Shown piece after piece: positions 23,252-31,792 of a stretch of DNA of 64,000 nucleotides. Location: contig NZ_JAENRY010000007.1 in the NCBI RefSeq assembly GCF_016612545.1, positions 1-64,000 on the forward strand, in the 5' to 3' direction. This stretch comes from Streptomyces sp. MBT65 (GTDB taxonomy: Bacteria > Actinomycetota > Actinomycetes > Streptomycetales > Streptomycetaceae). The number at the start of each line of letters is the position of its first letter. Within the stretch, counting starts at the first letter, position 1. Made by a program: the position numbers and the translations under genes. The notes under the pieces were generated by a model, which searched no databases, was not told the DNA's origin, and worked only from the letters and a program-made list of their open reading frames with translations.

Positions 23252-24717
23252 CAGCTCACCGACTTCGTCTGCAGGTACTCGTCGAGCCCGAACTCGCCCC
23301 ACTCCCGGCCGAGTCCACTCTGCTTGTAGCCGCCGAACGCGGCCCGCGGGCTCACCCCGGCGCTGCCGCCGTTGATCGTGACACCACCGGTCCGCAGCCG
23401 GGTCGCCATCTCGTACGCGGCCACGGTGTCGGCGCTCCAGACGGCACCACCGAGACCGTACTGACTGTCGTTGGCGATGCGTACCGCCTCCTCGTCGCCG
23501 CTGAACGGGATGACGACACCGACCGGCCCGAAGAACTCCGTACGGGCGACGGTCATCGCGTTGTCCACGGCGGCGAAGAGTGTCGGCTCCATGAAATAGC
23601 CCTTGTCGAGACCGGCCGGACGCTTGCCGCCGCAGACGATGCGCGCGCCCTCCTCCTCACCGACCCGGATCAGCTTCTCGACCTTCGCCCGCTGCGCCTC
23701 GCTGATGAGTGGCCCCATGGTGGTCGCCGCGTCGGCCGGGTCACCCACCCGGACCTCGGCGAGGGCCGCGCTCAGCCGGTCGACGAACTCGTCATGGACG
23801 GACTCGTGCACGAGCGTGCGGGTCAGCAGTGAACAGCCCTGTCCCGCATGGGTGGTCATCCCCGCCAGCGCGGAGCGGACGGCGCCGTCGAGATGTCCGT
23901 CGGCACGCACGATGTTGGCCGACTTGCCGCCGAGTTCCAGGACGACCTTCTTCATGGAGGCGGCGGCCTGGGCGTACACCGTGCGGCCCACCGTGTCCGA
24001 CCCCGTGAAGCTGACGAGGTCCACCATCGGGTGCGTGGTCAGCTCCCGGCCGGCCTCGACATCGCCGGTCACGATGTTCAGCACCCCCGGCGGCAGCCCG
24101 ACCGCGTCCGCGAAGTCGCCCAGCAGCAGCGAGTCGAGGGGGGTCTGGGGCGCCGGCTTCAGTACGACGGTGCAGCCCGCGGCGAGCGCGGGGATCACCT
24201 TCATCATGCTGAGGAAGAAGGGGAAGTTGTACGCCGAGATCAGCGCGCACACCCCGAACGCCTCGCGGCGCAGCACCCCTTGGAAGATGCCGATGCCCGG
24301 CGTGACCGTCGGATCCATCGGACGCTCCCACGCGAAGCCGGGGATCACCCGCTCCGCCATGTCCCGCAGATGCGCCACCGGTACCCGGGTCTGCAGGGTC
24401 TCCGCCAGCGCGCGCACCGAACCCGCCTCGGCCATGTTGACGGCGACCAGCTCGGGCAGTCGCCGCTCCAGTTCCTCCGCCAGGCGCAGCAGCACCGCGC
24501 CCCGCTCGGCGGGCCGCATCCGCGGCCACGGCCCCTCGTCGAAGGCCCGCCGCGCCGCCTCGACCGCCCGCCGCACATCCGCGAGCGACGAGTCCGGTAC
24601 CTCGGCGACCGTCTCCTCCGTAGCCGGATTGCGTACGACGATCCGCGCGTCCGACGTGCCGTCGGTGTGCCGTCCGTCGATGTAGAGCCGCGAAGAGAAC
24701 GAGTACGTCGTCGTCAT
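23239..24717 (-). CDS. NAD(P)-dependent aldehyde dehydrogenase
   Basis: This 492-aa ALDH superfamily enzyme starts at ATG 24717 with GAGGAGA upstream; a further ATG 15 bases earlier lacks such a box. Motifs are ISAYNFPFF, the general base Glu261 in LELGGKSANIV, the catalytic Cys295 in HAGQGCSLLTR, and the C-terminal GGYKQSGLGREWGEFGLDEY. It oxidises an aldehyde to an acid, perhaps the product of a P450 or alcohol dehydrogenase of this cluster. It is divergent from the amidohydrolase at 24888. Confidence 0.93.
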   Translation of the reverse strand: MTTTYSFSSRLYIDGRHTDGTSDARIVVRNPATEETVAEVPDSSLADVRRAVEAARRAFDEGPWPRMRPAERGAVLLRLAEELERRLPELVAVNMAEAGSVRALAETLQTRVPVAHLRDMAERVIPGFAWERPMDPTVTPGIGIFQGVLRREAFGVCALISAYNFPFFLSMMKVIPALAAGCTVVLKPAPQTPLDSLLLGDFADAVGLPPGVLNIVTGDVEAGRELTTHPMVDLVSFTGSDTVGRTVYAQAAASMKKVVLELGGKSANIVRADGHLDGAVRSALAGMTTHAGQGCSLLTRTLVHESVHDEFVDRLSAALAEVRVGDPADAATTMGPLISEAQRAKVEKLIRVGEEEGARIVCGGKRPAGLDKGYFMEPTLFAAVDNAMTVARTEFFGPVGVVIPFSGDEEAVRIANDSQYGLGGAVWSADTVAAYEMATRLRTGGVTINGGSAGVSPRAAFGGYKQSGLGREWGEFGLDEYLQTKSVSWAAR

Positions 24718-24746
24718 GAGCCGTCTCCTCATCAGGTGTGTCCCAT

Positions 24747-24763
24747 GTTGAGTGTACTGAATT
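24747..24763. promoter_or_regulatory. AGTATACT-type element, ALDH/amidohydrolase promoter
   Basis: GTTGAGTGTACTGAATT resembles most closely the site at 22028-22044 (13 of 17 identical). It lies 30 bp upstream of the ALDH start. Confidence 0.5.
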
Positions 24764-24802
24764 AACGAGGACGGGTCAGGAGTGTGCCGGGTTTATTGAC
24801 TA

Positions 24803-24816
24803 GACCGGTCGGTACA
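24803..24816. promoter_or_regulatory. GACCGGTCGGTACA element, possible MftR-type operator
   Basis: GACCGGTCGGTACA differs in one base from the site at 46296-46309 and shares the palindromic core of the mftG/mftA operator at 9065-9076. TTGAC (24796-24800) just precedes it, so the element may cover a promoter for the amidohydrolase. Confidence 0.5.
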
Positions 24817-24887
24817 GCTAACTTCGCAGATATCTGGGGGTCGGCCTTCTGGCTACGGACGACGGAGTTCGAAGAGAGGTACCGCCT

Positions 24888-26165
24888 GTGTTCAAGGAAT
24901 TTGTCGTGTCCGGCGATTCGCACATCATCGAGCCGGTCGATCTGTTCAAGACCCGCCTGCCCAAGGAGCTCCGTGAGCGTGCTCTGTGGGAAGAGGAGTT
25001 CACCCTCGACGAGCCGATCGTGCCGGGCGGGCACACGGAGTTCAAGAAGCTCCACACCATCGGGTTCGACGGCTGGACCATCTCCAAGTACCGCCAGACC
25101 GGCGGGGAGACCCCGGACGGCGATCCCGAGCACATCATCCGGGACATGAACTTCGACGGCGTGGACGCCTCGGTCATGTTCCCCAACCTCTCGCTGTTCG
25201 TCCTGTTCACCGACGACCACGAACTGTCGATGGCCCACGCGCGCGTGTGGAACGACTACCTCGTCGAGCGGTACCTCCCCTACAAGGACCGGCTGCGCCC
25301 CACGGCCGCGATCCCGATCACGGACGTCCCCGCTGCCGTGGCGGAGATCGAGCGGATCGCGAGGCTGGGACTCGGCGCGATCCTGCTGCCGGAGATCCCG
25401 CCGCTGCCGTACTACGCGCGGGAGTACGACCCGATCTGGGCCGCGGCGCAGGCGCACGGCCTGCCGGTCTTCATCCACGTGGCCACGGGCGGGGTGAAGG
25501 TCAAGGAGGAGATCTCCGGGACGGCGCAGACCGTCCGGGGTCTGATGACGGCCATGAACATGGGCAAGGGGAACCTGACCGACGACATGGTGGCGGGCCG
25601 GACCATGGGCTTCGCGGCCGGCGCCGGTGTGGCGGGTCCGCAGGGCATCATCGCCAGCCTGGTCGGCGGCGGGGTGTGCGAGCGCTTCCCCGACCTGCAC
25701 TTCAACCTGATCGAGTACACCGCCGGCTGGCTGGTCTCCTTCATGGGCTACATGGACAAGGCCTGGAAGACGGGCACCGGCCAGGACCCCGACTGGTGGC
25801 TCGGCTTCTGGGACGACAACCGTGCGCCGAACGAGCAGCCGTCCATGGGGAGGCTGTTCGCGATCAACGACAAGTGGCCCTACCCGCTCAAGCCCACCGA
25901 GTACGTCCAGCGGCAGATCCATGTGCAGTTCGCGGACGACCCCACGGCGGTCAAGGCGCGCCACATCACCGGTCTTTCCACGGTCATGTGGGGCAACGAC
26001 TACCCGCACGCGGAGGGCACCTTCCGCAGCAGCGCGGAGTGCATCGCGGAGAACTTCGAGGGCGTGAACGACGAGGACCGCGCGGCCATCCTGGGCGGCA
26101 CCCTTGCCGACGTCGTGCACTTCGACAAGAGCAGGAAACTCGCCCCGGTCACCGAGAGCGCCTGA
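24888..26165 (+). CDS. Amidohydrolase-family TIM-barrel metal-dependent hydrolase
   Basis: This 425-aa protein starts at GTG 24888 (FKEFVVSGDSHIIEPVDLFK) with GAGAGG upstream. It has the PF04909-type layout: N-terminal SGDSHIIEP, MFPNLSLFVLF, AHARVWNDYLVE, HGLPVFIHVATGG, and the C-terminal MWGNDYPHAEGTF with the metal-binding Asp. This family includes decarboxylases and hydrolases of cyclic acids. A paralogue is encoded at 54599. A C-C bond hydrolysis or decarboxylation role in ring degradation is plausible but not shown. Confidence 0.85.
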   Translation: MFKEFVVSGDSHIIEPVDLFKTRLPKELRERALWEEEFTLDEPIVPGGHTEFKKLHTIGFDGWTISKYRQTGGETPDGDPEHIIRDMNFDGVDASVMFPNLSLFVLFTDDHELSMAHARVWNDYLVERYLPYKDRLRPTAAIPITDVPAAVAEIERIARLGLGAILLPEIPPLPYYAREYDPIWAAAQAHGLPVFIHVATGGVKVKEEISGTAQTVRGLMTAMNMGKGNLTDDMVAGRTMGFAAGAGVAGPQGIIASLVGGGVCERFPDLHFNLIEYTAGWLVSFMGYMDKAWKTGTGQDPDWWLGFWDDNRAPNEQPSMGRLFAINDKWPYPLKPTEYVQRQIHVQFADDPTAVKARHITGLSTVMWGNDYPHAEGTFRSSAECIAENFEGVNDEDRAAILGGTLADVVHFDKSRKLAPVTESA

Positions 26166-26176
26166 CCATCGGAACG

Positions 26177-26237
26177 GCGTTTCAGGGCACTGAAACGCGA
26201 CAGCAGCGGCGGGCGGCCCGAGGGTGCCGCCCGCCGC
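26177..26237. terminator. Two tandem perfect hairpins between convergent genes
   Basis: GCGTTTCAG (26177-26185) pairs with CTGAAACGC (26190-26198). GCGGCGGGCGGC (26206-26217) pairs with GCCGCCCGCCGC (26226-26237) across 8 bases. They fill the gap between the amidohydrolase stop and the monooxygenase stop and probably terminate in both directions. Confidence 0.75.
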
Positions 26238-26242
26238 TTCGC

Positions 26243-27274
26243 TCACAGCGTGGGCAACTCGCCGATCAGGTCGAGGGAGGCCCGGGCGTACGCGGCCCGG
26301 CGCCGCAGGCTCACCAGGAAGCTCGGCGGTGCGAAATAGCCGACGTCACGAGGCAGCGAACCGGCGCGACGGGCGAGCGTGTCCTTGGCGTCGGCCGTCG
26401 TCCCGCACACGGCGATCTCGGCCAGCATCTCGTCGGTGACGGCGGCGGCCATCGCGTCGGTGTCCCCGGTGCGGAACGCCTTGCGGAGCTGCGCCACCGG
26501 GCCCTCCCAGCCGTGGTGGGCGACGAACGGGTCGTACGTCTTCACCGTCAGATAGAAGGCGATCATGCGCCGGGCGTCGGCCACGGCCCGCTCGGGAGCG
26601 GAGTCGTCGACCGCCGTGATGACCCAGCCGTGCTCCAGGGGCGGCTCGGTGCGGCCGGCCGCCGCGGTGCCGCGCTCGACGGACGGGCGTACGACGTCGT
26701 TCCACCAGGAGCGGGTGAACAGTCCGTGCCCGATGACACCGTCGGCGACCCGGCCCGCCGTGGCGGCCATCCGCGTGTTGAACGCGGCGAGCAGGACGGG
26801 GATGTCGAGCCGGCCGAGCACGGGAGCGCGGACGTCGGCGTCGATCGAGTGGAACTCGCCGTCGTAGTGGACCTTCTCGCCGTTCTCCGCGTGCAGCCAG
26901 GCGCGGACCGCGCCGACGGTCTCCGCGATTCGTTCCACCGGGCGGTCGGCGGGCACGTCCAGCCAGTCGCGGTTGATGCGGAACGCGGCGCTGCCCAGCC
27001 CCAGAAAGAGCCGCCCCGGCGCCTGGGCGTGGAGTTGGCGCAGCGCGGTGGCGTGGGCGTACGGGGTGCGGGCGAAGGCGTAGGCGATGGCGGGCCCCGC
27101 CAGGGCGCGCTCGGAGTTCGCGACGATCTCGGCGAGGGTGAGGTAGGCGTCATGGTCGACGAACTCGCCGGCGCAGAAGGCACCCGCACCGGCCTCCTCG
27201 GCCTCACGCGCCACCTCACGGCCCGGCCAGGGCATGCCGAACTGCATCACAGCCAGCCCTCCGTAGAAGCTCAT
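26243..27274 (-). CDS. LLM-class F420-dependent oxidoreductase
   Basis: This 343-aa luciferase-like protein starts at ATG 27274. It shows GMPWPGREVAREAEEAGAGA, then FCAGEFVDHDAYLTLAEIVA, the LFLGLGSAAFRINRDW loop and IPVLLAAFNTRMAATAGRVA, patterns of TIM-barrel F420-dependent oxidoreductases in mycobacteria-type actinomycetes. No Shine-Dalgarno box precedes the ATG. A TATCCT -10 box ends 5 bases upstream, so the mRNA is probably leaderless. The box lies within an AGTATACT-type element. The substrate is unknown. Confidence 0.85.
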   Translation of the reverse strand: MSFYGGLAVMQFGMPWPGREVAREAEEAGAGAFCAGEFVDHDAYLTLAEIVANSERALAGPAIAYAFARTPYAHATALRQLHAQAPGRLFLGLGSAAFRINRDWLDVPADRPVERIAETVGAVRAWLHAENGEKVHYDGEFHSIDADVRAPVLGRLDIPVLLAAFNTRMAATAGRVADGVIGHGLFTRSWWNDVVRPSVERGTAAAGRTEPPLEHGWVITAVDDSAPERAVADARRMIAFYLTVKTYDPFVAHHGWEGPVAQLRKAFRTGDTDAMAAAVTDEMLAEIAVCGTTADAKDTLARRAGSLPRDVGYFAPPSFLVSLRRRAAYARASLDLIGELPTL

Positions 27275-27291
27275 AAAAAAGGATACTGTTT
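27275..27291 (-). promoter_or_regulatory. AGTATACT-type element at a leaderless promoter
   Basis: Read on the minus strand, AAACAGTATCCTTTTTT directly abuts the ATG at 27274. It differs in two positions from the site at 34747-34763. TATCCT is at the right distance for a -10 box if transcription starts at the A of the ATG. Confidence 0.6.
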
Positions 27292-27310
27292 TAGGGAGGG
27301 TAGGGGAGTG

Positions 27311-28084
27311 TCAGCGCAGTGTCCACCGTCCCCGGGGCACCGCCGAGCGGTCCACCTCCGCCTTTCCGATCGGGTTCCCGATCTGGGTGTACGACAGCCC
27401 GGTGCGCAGGGCCTGGGTGCGGGTCGCGTCCAGGGACTCCCAGATCGCGCGGACCGTGCCCTGGATCGCGGCCGGCGGTTTGGCGGCGATGATGCGCGCG
27501 ATCTCGTCCGCCCGGTCCCACAGTTGCTCGCCCGGCAGCACCTCGCTGACCAGGCCGATCTGGAGGGCGCGCGCGGCCGACAGGCGTTCGTCCAGGCCGA
27601 GCAGCGCGATCCGCAGGGTCTCGCCGAGCGGGATGCGGCGGGCCAGCCCGATCGGTTCGAGCGCCGCGGTGAGTCCGTAGCTGACGTGCGGGTCGAAGAA
27701 GGTCGCGTCCTGCGAACAGATCAGGATGTCGGCCTCGTTGAGCCAGTAGAACGCGCCCCCGGCCGCCATCCCGTGCACCGCGCAGACCAGGGGTTTCCAC
27801 ACCTGGTTCAGCTTCGGCGACAGGAACTCCCCGGGGTCGGTCTGCGACCAGACATTGGGCTGCCGGTCGATCCCCTCCTTCACGTCCATGCCGGTGCTGA
27901 AGGCGCGCTCGCCCGAGCCGCGCAGCACCATGACGTGCACGTCGTCGTCGGTCCTGACCCGGTCCCAGATCGCGGAGAAGTCGTCCAGCATCCGCTGGTT
28001 GAAGCTGTTCATGGCCTGCGGCCGGTTCAGCGTGATCGTGGCGACATGGTCGGTCACCTCGAACAGGACGGTCTTGAGATCCAT
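27311..28084 (-). CDS. Enoyl-CoA hydratase/isomerase family protein
   Basis: This 257-aa crotonase-fold protein starts at ATG 28084 with CGGAG upstream. It has VATITLNRPQAMNSFNQRML, the oxyanion-hole pair (FSTGMDVKEG and CAVHGMAAGGAFYWLNEADI) and ALLGLDERLSAARALQIGLV. The typical second Glu of hydratases is not obvious in the FFDPHVSYGLTAALEP segment, so isomerase, hydrolase or ring-cleaving activity is possible. It is followed by the F420 oxidoreductase after 36 bp. Confidence 0.87.
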   Translation of the reverse strand: MDLKTVLFEVTDHVATITLNRPQAMNSFNQRMLDDFSAIWDRVRTDDDVHVMVLRGSGERAFSTGMDVKEGIDRQPNVWSQTDPGEFLSPKLNQVWKPLVCAVHGMAAGGAFYWLNEADILICSQDATFFDPHVSYGLTAALEPIGLARRIPLGETLRIALLGLDERLSAARALQIGLVSEVLPGEQLWDRADEIARIIAAKPPAAIQGTVRAIWESLDATRTQALRTGLSYTQIGNPIGKAEVDRSAVPRGRWTLR

Positions 28085-28160
28085 CCGGCGACTCCGTTCG
28101 TCGACTCAGTTCGTCAGCTCGGTCTGTTCACCCGGTTCGTCATCTCGACGTGATCGAGGT

Positions 28161-28177
28161 AAGTAGTATACTTTTTT
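28161..28177. promoter_or_regulatory. AGTATACT element in a divergent promoter
   Basis: AAGTAGTATACTTTTTT lies between the enoyl-CoA hydratase (minus) and the 102-aa protein (plus). The core AGTATACT is a perfect palindrome and contains TATACT, a good -10 box, on both strands. Confidence 0.6.
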
Positions 28178-28227
28178 CTGGTCTTTGAGCGCCCGGAACG
28201 GAAACAAGATCCGCGGAGGAACCTGCG

Positions 28228-28536
28228 ATGAGGCCACGAGTGGGACAGATGCTCGCCAGCACGGTGGACACCACGGCGGTGATCGTCGTCCGCTGCCCCG
28301 ACAGCGAGGTGGACATCACCTGCGGCGGCGCCCCCATGATCGAGGGCACCGCGCCGGGTGCCGTCACCGGCACCCCCGACCCGGACCGGATGGGCGGTTC
28401 ACTGCTCGGCAAGCGGTACGCCGACGAGGACCTCGGCCTCGAACTCCTCTGCACGAAACAGGGACCGGGCACCCTCGCGGTGAACGGCGTCCCCCTGCCG
28501 GTGAAGAGCGCCAAGCCGCTCCCGGCCTCGGACTGA
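28228..28536 (+). CDS. Small conserved-looking protein, possible LvaB-like partner
   Basis: This 102-aa protein starts at ATG 28228 with GGAGGAA upstream. It has three Cys (VVRCPDSEVDITCGG and LELLCTKQGPG) and Gly/Pro-rich turns, ending KSAKPLPASD. It lies 19 bp before an acyl-CoA ligase and is in one operon with a phosphotransferase. In the Pseudomonas levulinate operon a small protein, LvaB, works with the phosphotransferase LvaA. Position and size match; homology is not shown. Metal binding by the cysteines is possible. Confidence 0.7.
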   Translation: MRPRVGQMLASTVDTTAVIVVRCPDSEVDITCGGAPMIEGTAPGAVTGTPDPDRMGGSLLGKRYADEDLGLELLCTKQGPGTLAVNGVPLPVKSAKPLPASD

Positions 28537-28555
28537 GAGAGCGGGAGGTGCGCCG

Positions 28556-30070
28556 ATGAACGTGTCGATGATCCTGGACATGGCCGCCGAGGGCTTCGGC
28601 GACCGGGTCGTGATCGGCCGCGCACAGGACGGGCTCACCCCCGTACGACTGCGCGAACTCGCCCTCGGTGGAGCCGAATCGGTCCACGAGGCCGGCGCCG
28701 ACGCGATCGTGTACCTGGCCACGAACGGACCCGCCTTCGCCGTCGCCCAGTTCGCCGCGGCCCACGCCGGGGTCCCGCTGGTCCCGGTCAACTACCGCCT
28801 GGGCGAGGAGCAGTTGGCCGCGCTCCTCGCGAACCACCCGCACGCCCTGGCCATCGCCACCCCCGACCAGGACGCGGCACCGCGCCGGGCCGGACTCCAG
28901 GTCCGCAGCCCCGCCGAGTGGCTCACGGAAGCCGCCGCGCACACCGGCGCCACCGTCGAACCGGCACCGGCGCCCGACACCCCCGCCGTCCTGATCTACA
29001 CCAGCGGAACCACCTCGGCCCCGAAAGGTGTGCTCCTGCGCCACCACAACCTGGTGTCGTATGTGCTCGGCACCGTGGAGTTCGCCGCGGCGGACCCCAC
29101 CGAATCAGCGCTGATGAGCGTCCCGCCGTACCACATAGCCGCCGTCTCCAATGTGCTGACGAACCTCTACGCCGGCCGCCGCACCCTCACCCTCGACCAG
29201 TTCACCCCGGAGAGCTGGCTCGGCCTCGTCCGGGAGCAGCGGATCACGCACGCGATGGTCGTGCCGACCATGCTCGCCCGGATCATGGACACGGCAGGGC
29301 TGGACCGTTCCGTGCCCTCGATGCGCTCGCTCGCCTACGGCGGCGCCAGGATGCCGGTGCGCGTGATCGAGACGGCACTGCGCGCCTGGCCGGAGGTGGA
29401 CTTCGTCAACGCCTATGGCCTGACCGAGACTTCGTCCACCGTCTCGGTACTGGGCCCGGCCGAGCACCGGGCGGCGATCGCGAGCGACGACCCGGCCGTA
29501 CGGGCCCGGCTCGGCTCGGCCGGACTGCCGGTGCCGGGCATCGAGATCGCGGTCCGCGACGTGACCGGGGAGTCGCTGGGCGCGGGCGAGACCGGGCAGA
29601 TCTGGGTGCGCGGCGAGCAGGTCTCGGGGGAGTACGCGGGTCAGGGCTCCGCCGTCGACGAGCAGGGCTTCTTCCACACCCGCGACCGCGGCCGCCTCGA
29701 CGCCGACGGCTACCTCCACATCGAGGGCAGGGCCGACGACACGATCATCCGCGGCGCGGAGAACATCGCCCCCGCCGAGATAGAGGACGTTCTGCTACGG
29801 CACCCGGACGTGCTCGACGCCGTCGTCGTCGGTGTCCCCGACGAGGAGTGGGGCCAGCGCATCGAGGCCGTCGTCGTACCCCGCGACGGCGCCGAGGTCG
29901 ACGCCGTCGCACTGCGCGCGGCCGTACGTGGCACCCTGCGCGGCTCGAAGACCCCGGACCGCATCACGTACTGGACCGAACTCCCGCGCACGGTGACTGG
30001 CAAACTCGTGCGCCGCGACATCGTGGCGGCGCTGACCGCACCCGAGCACGGGACGAAGGGGCAGTCATGA
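28556..30070 (+). CDS. Acyl-CoA synthetase (AMP-forming)
   Basis: This 504-aa member of the ANL superfamily has the P-loop YTSGTTSAPKG near residue 151, the A5 motif NAYGLTETSS, the TRDRGRLDADGYLHIEGRAD hinge and the catalytic Lys region RTVTGKLVRRD. It activates an organic acid as its CoA thioester. The start ATG 28556 has GGGAGG upstream. The stop overlaps the phosphotransferase start (ATGA). Together with the neighbours it is the LvaE-like position of a 4-hydroxyacid module. Confidence 0.92.
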   Translation: MNVSMILDMAAEGFGDRVVIGRAQDGLTPVRLRELALGGAESVHEAGADAIVYLATNGPAFAVAQFAAAHAGVPLVPVNYRLGEEQLAALLANHPHALAIATPDQDAAPRRAGLQVRSPAEWLTEAAAHTGATVEPAPAPDTPAVLIYTSGTTSAPKGVLLRHHNLVSYVLGTVEFAAADPTESALMSVPPYHIAAVSNVLTNLYAGRRTLTLDQFTPESWLGLVREQRITHAMVVPTMLARIMDTAGLDRSVPSMRSLAYGGARMPVRVIETALRAWPEVDFVNAYGLTETSSTVSVLGPAEHRAAIASDDPAVRARLGSAGLPVPGIEIAVRDVTGESLGAGETGQIWVRGEQVSGEYAGQGSAVDEQGFFHTRDRGRLDADGYLHIEGRADDTIIRGAENIAPAEIEDVLLRHPDVLDAVVVGVPDEEWGQRIEAVVVPRDGAEVDAVALRAAVRGTLRGSKTPDRITYWTELPRTVTGKLVRRDIVAALTAPEHGTKGQS

Positions 30071-31098
30071 GCGTCGCCACCAACAGCCCCGCGCTGCTGC
30101 GGGAGTTGACCGACCGCACGGCAGTCGCCGTACGCGACTGGACGCCCGGCGCCACCGTCGACGTCGTCGAACCCCTCACCGGCGGCACGTCGAGCCTGAC
30201 GTACGTCGCCGCCCTGTCGGGTGTCCCGACCGGGTATGAACGTGTCGTCCTCAAGGTGGCACCGCCCGGCCTGCCCCCGGTCCGCAACCGGGACGTGCTG
30301 CGCCAGGCGCGGCTCATGGCGGCGCTCGCCGGACAGCCGGGTGTACGGGTACCGAAGGTGCTGTTCGGCGACGCGGGCGCGCCCCCGGCCGTCCAGCCGT
30401 TCGTGGCCATGGAGTTGGTGCCGGGGGAGTGCGTCGAACCGGTGCTGCTGCCGCGCGGCACGCTCGCCCCGGGGGAGGTGCGGAGTCGTGCCCTGGACGC
30501 GGCGCGCATGCTGGCCGCCCTGCACCGGGTGACGCCGGCGCGTACGGCGCTCGCGGCCGAGCCCGTGGTGACGCTCACCGGGGAGATCGACCGGTGGACC
30601 CGGGCGTTCGGCACCGTCTCCGACGATCTGCGCACCGGCTACGAGGTGGTCGCCGAGCGGCTGCACGCGACCGTACCGGCCGCGATGACACCGGTGTTCA
30701 CCCACGGCGACTACCGACTCGGCAACACCTTGTGCGCGGACGGCGCGGTCACGGCCATCATCGACTGGGAGATCTGGTCCCTCGGCGACCCCCGCGTCGA
30801 CATGACCTGGCTGACCTTCTTCACCGACGAGGCGCGCCACCCGGCCTCCGTGTCGGACGAGCCGACCGGTATGCCCGCCAAGGCCGAACTGGTCGACGCC
30901 TACGAGGAGTTGCGCGGCGAGCCGCTGCGGGACCTGCCGTGGTTCGAGGCGCTCACCAAGTACAAGGAGTCCGCCGCGACCGCGCTGTTGATCAAACGGG
31001 GCCGTAGGTCAGGGCAGTTGAACGCCATGCATCAGCGGATGCTGCCCGCGCTGCCGGTGTTGCTGGACGAGGCGATGGAGCTGCTGGGCACGGCCTGA
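30067..31098 (+). CDS. APH-type phosphotransferase, possibly 4-hydroxyacyl-CoA kinase
   Basis: This 343-aa aminoglycoside-phosphotransferase-fold kinase has the Brenner box H213-G-D215 to N220 (FTHGDYRLGN) and the metal-binding D233 in IIDWEIWSLGDPRVDM. The N-lobe carries VVLKVAPPG. Homologues are the N-terminal half of ACAD10/11 and LvaA, which phosphorylate the 4-hydroxy group of hydroxyacyl-CoA. An ACAD10/11-like dehydrogenase at 33390 would be the natural partner. It is coupled to the ligase by a 4-base overlap. The tail overlaps the convergent TetR gene by 67 bp. Confidence 0.87.
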   Translation: MSVATNSPALLRELTDRTAVAVRDWTPGATVDVVEPLTGGTSSLTYVAALSGVPTGYERVVLKVAPPGLPPVRNRDVLRQARLMAALAGQPGVRVPKVLFGDAGAPPAVQPFVAMELVPGECVEPVLLPRGTLAPGEVRSRALDAARMLAALHRVTPARTALAAEPVVTLTGEIDRWTRAFGTVSDDLRTGYEVVAERLHATVPAAMTPVFTHGDYRLGNTLCADGAVTAIIDWEIWSLGDPRVDMTWLTFFTDEARHPASVSDEPTGMPAKAELVDAYEELRGEPLRDLPWFEALTKYKESAATALLIKRGRRSGQLNAMHQRMLPALPVLLDEAMELLGTA

Positions 31099-31679
31099 AG
31101 CTGGCGGATGCCCAGATCGAGGGCCGCCTCGAGGTGGGTGACCGAGCCGGTGGACATCATGATGAGAACGCCACCCTGGATACCGGCCAACAGGGCGGCA
31201 GCGGCTTGGTCGGCGTCGAGGTCGGCGGGGATCTCGCGCTGGTCCTGCATGGCCCGGATGCCGACGGCGATCTTGCCCTGCCACGAGGCGACGAGCTGCC
31301 TGGTGACGGCCTGCGCGCCGGGCGTGGCGGGGGTCAGCTGGGACATGAGCGCGTTGAGCGGGCACTGCTGGCCCTGCCGGCGATAGCGGTCGACGACCGC
31401 GTCCCGCCAGTCGTGCCAGGCCCGCCACGAGGTGAGTGCGCTGAGGTGCGGCTGCTGGTCGGACAGGACGCGGTCCGCCTCGTGCTCGGCCACGGCGAGC
31501 AGGAGCTCCTCCTTGCCGCCGGGGAAGTAGTGGAAGAGCTGGCTCTTGCTGCTTGCCGTACGGGCGCGGATGTCGTCCAGGGTCGTCTCCGGCACCCCGC
31601 GGGCGCGGAGCTCCGCCGCGGCTCCTTCGACGATGCGCTGCCGGGTGGCCGCGCCCTTCGGTGTCAGTCGTGGTGCCAT
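31032..31679 (-). CDS. TetR-family regulator
   Basis: This 215-aa protein from ATG 31679 has a helix-turn-helix at about residues 10-55 (IVEGAAAELRARGVPETTLD, then DIRARTASSKSQLFHYFPGG). It is divergent from the SDR at 31793. A nested inverted repeat (TGGAC, 6 bases, GTCCA) lies between them, so autoregulation plus control of the SDR is likely. Its C-terminus overlaps the phosphotransferase gene tail to tail. No AGTATACT element is found in its own promoter. Confidence 0.85.
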   Translation of the reverse strand: MAPRLTPKGAATRQRIVEGAAAELRARGVPETTLDDIRARTASSKSQLFHYFPGGKEELLLAVAEHEADRVLSDQQPHLSALTSWRAWHDWRDAVVDRYRRQGQQCPLNALMSQLTPATPGAQAVTRQLVASWQGKIAVGIRAMQDQREIPADLDADQAAAALLAGIQGGVLIMMSTGSVTHLEAALDLGIRQLQAVPSSSIASSSNTGSAGSIR

Positions 31680-31689
31680 GGCCTCACTG

Positions 31690-31729
31690 TGCCACTTTCT
31701 GGACTTGCGGGTCCATTTTCTGAGTGGCA
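31690..31729. promoter_or_regulatory. Nested inverted repeats between TetR and SDR genes
   Basis: The inner pair TGGAC (31700-31704) and GTCCA (31711-31715) is flanked by TGCCACT (31690-31696) and AGTGGCA (31723-31729). It is the likely operator of the TetR at 31032. Confidence 0.5.
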
Positions 31730-31792
31730 GCTTTGCCGTTCCCAGCCGGTCGGATCACCTTCCGGCGGGTCGGATTCGGAAGGCACAGCATC

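Noticed and set aside
24986-28153. Plus-strand frame of about 1050 codons across amidohydrolase, F420 oxidoreductase and hydratase
   Set aside because: It crosses several well-supported genes on both strands and two terminator hairpins, and shows no motif.
28228-28536. Desulfoferrodoxin or zinc-ribbon assignment for the 102-aa protein
   Set aside because: The three Cys do not follow a CxxC pattern, so no metal-binding family can be supported.
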